Assembly (NCBI GenBank): GCA_958433005.1
Contig: CAUAWV010000065.1
Coordinates: forward strand, 1-5,535
Reading direction: 5' to 3'
Length of the DNA: 5,535 nucleotides
Origin: an uncultured Collinsella sp.
GTDB lineage: Bacteria > Actinomycetota > Coriobacteriia > Coriobacteriales > Coriobacteriaceae
The first letter of the stretch is position 1; every line of letters starts with the position of its first letter. Below are positions 5,184-5,535 of the stretch, one piece after another. The notes below the pieces were generated by a model. It was given only the letters and a program-made list of their open reading frames with translations. It ran no database searches and had not been told where the DNA came from. A program made the translations under genes and the position numbers.

Positions 5184-5535
5184 CTAGCAGATGCAGCCGT
5201 CGGCGAGCGTCTGCTTGCCACCGACAAATACATCGGTGGCACGACCGGTGAGCGTGCGGCCGGCAAAACCGGAGTTCTCGGCGCGCGACTCGTAACCGTC
5301 CTCGCCAACCGTCCAGGTTGCGGAGGGGTCGAACACGGTCAGGTCGGCGACAGAGCCCGCCTTGACCTGAACCTGATCGAGGCCCAGAATCTCACGCGGC
5401 TTGATGGCCATGAGCTCGACCATGCGGCTCACGCTCATCTTGCCCGTGTTGACCAGCTCAGTGAGCACGAGCGACAGCGAAGTCTCGAGGCCAATCATTC
5501 CAAAGGGCGCGAGCTCGAACTCGCGGGCCTTCTCC
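5184..5535 (-). CDS. pyrC: dihydroorotase, C-terminal part (cut by the window edge)
   Basis: The last 116 residues of a dihydroorotase, which closes carbamoyl-aspartate to dihydroorotate; the start lies beyond the right edge. The visible part begins EKAREFELAPFGMIGLET, matching the conserved stretch after the active-site loop in the type I (long, about 430-residue) dihydroorotase family. KPREILGL, the beta-strand end of the amidohydrolase composite domain (GSVADLTVFDP) and the closing GRATDVFVGGKQTL follow. The zinc-binding HxH motif and the catalytic Asp lie upstream, outside the window, so catalytic integrity cannot be judged. Other cyclic amidohydrolases share the fold, but the neighbouring pyrK, pyrD and pyrF make dihydroorotase by far the best reading. 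The gene ends with TAG, then 20 bases to a strong hairpin. Confidence 0.9.
   Translation of the reverse strand, partial: EKAREFELAPFGMIGLETSLSLVLTELVNTGKMSVSRMVELMAIKPREILGLDQVQVKAGSVADLTVFDPSATWTVGEDGYESRAENSGFAGRTLTGRATDVFVGGKQTLADGCIC

Noticed and set aside
4805..5308. A 167-codon minus-strand frame spanning the pyrC end, the spacer and the pyrK start
   Set aside because: It is out of frame with both genes, its Arg/Ala/Pro-rich product is low in information, and it runs through the terminator-like hairpin.
1..5535. CRISPR array, transposon ends, phage, toxin-antitoxin or defence genes
   Set aside because: No regularly spaced repeats, transposase motifs or unexplained open frames were found. 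Every long frame is either a housekeeping gene or its shadow.

Overview
The window is a compact, high-GC stretch of housekeeping genes, all transcribed from the minus strand. Two features suggest an anaerobic member of the Coriobacteriia such as Collinsella or a relative. The first is an actinobacterial integration host factor (mihF) followed by gmk and rpoZ, an arrangement characteristic of Actinobacteria. The second is a class 1B, NAD-linked dihydroorotate dehydrogenase (PyrD plus PyrK), which is typical of fermentative Gram-positives and unlike the quinone-linked enzyme of aerobic actinomycetes. The genus is inferred from protein character and was not tested by a search.

In the direction of transcription (high to low coordinates) the first block is pyrimidine synthesis. 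It holds the C-terminal part of pyrC (dihydroorotase, running off the right edge), then pyrK, pyrD and pyrF. Together these turn carbamoyl-aspartate into UMP, apart from the pyrE step, which lies outside the window. pyrK and pyrD overlap by 1 base, and pyrD and pyrF by 7 bases. A 92-base spacer separates pyrC from pyrK and holds a strong terminator-like hairpin and a second hairpin just before the pyrK ribosome binding site, so an internal attenuation point is possible.

A 239-base gap (2428-2666) follows pyrF. It contains a small hairpin after the stop, a long three-tier hairpin (2564-2621) that probably ends the pyr transcript, and a 30-base imperfect palindrome (2470-2499) in the likely promoter region of mihF.

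The second block is mihF, gmk, rpoZ and thiI: a nucleoid protein, guanylate kinase, the omega subunit of RNA polymerase and the tRNA 4-thiouridine synthase. These genes abut or nearly abut (stop-start gaps of 0, 5 and 0 bases). gmk and thiI have poor Shine-Dalgarno sequences, so they probably form one translationally coupled operon driven from upstream of mihF. I see no mobile element, CRISPR array, RNA gene, phage gene or defence gene. No new multi-gene system is evident, and the items most worth a second look are the two intergenic regions and an altered PP-loop motif in ThiI.
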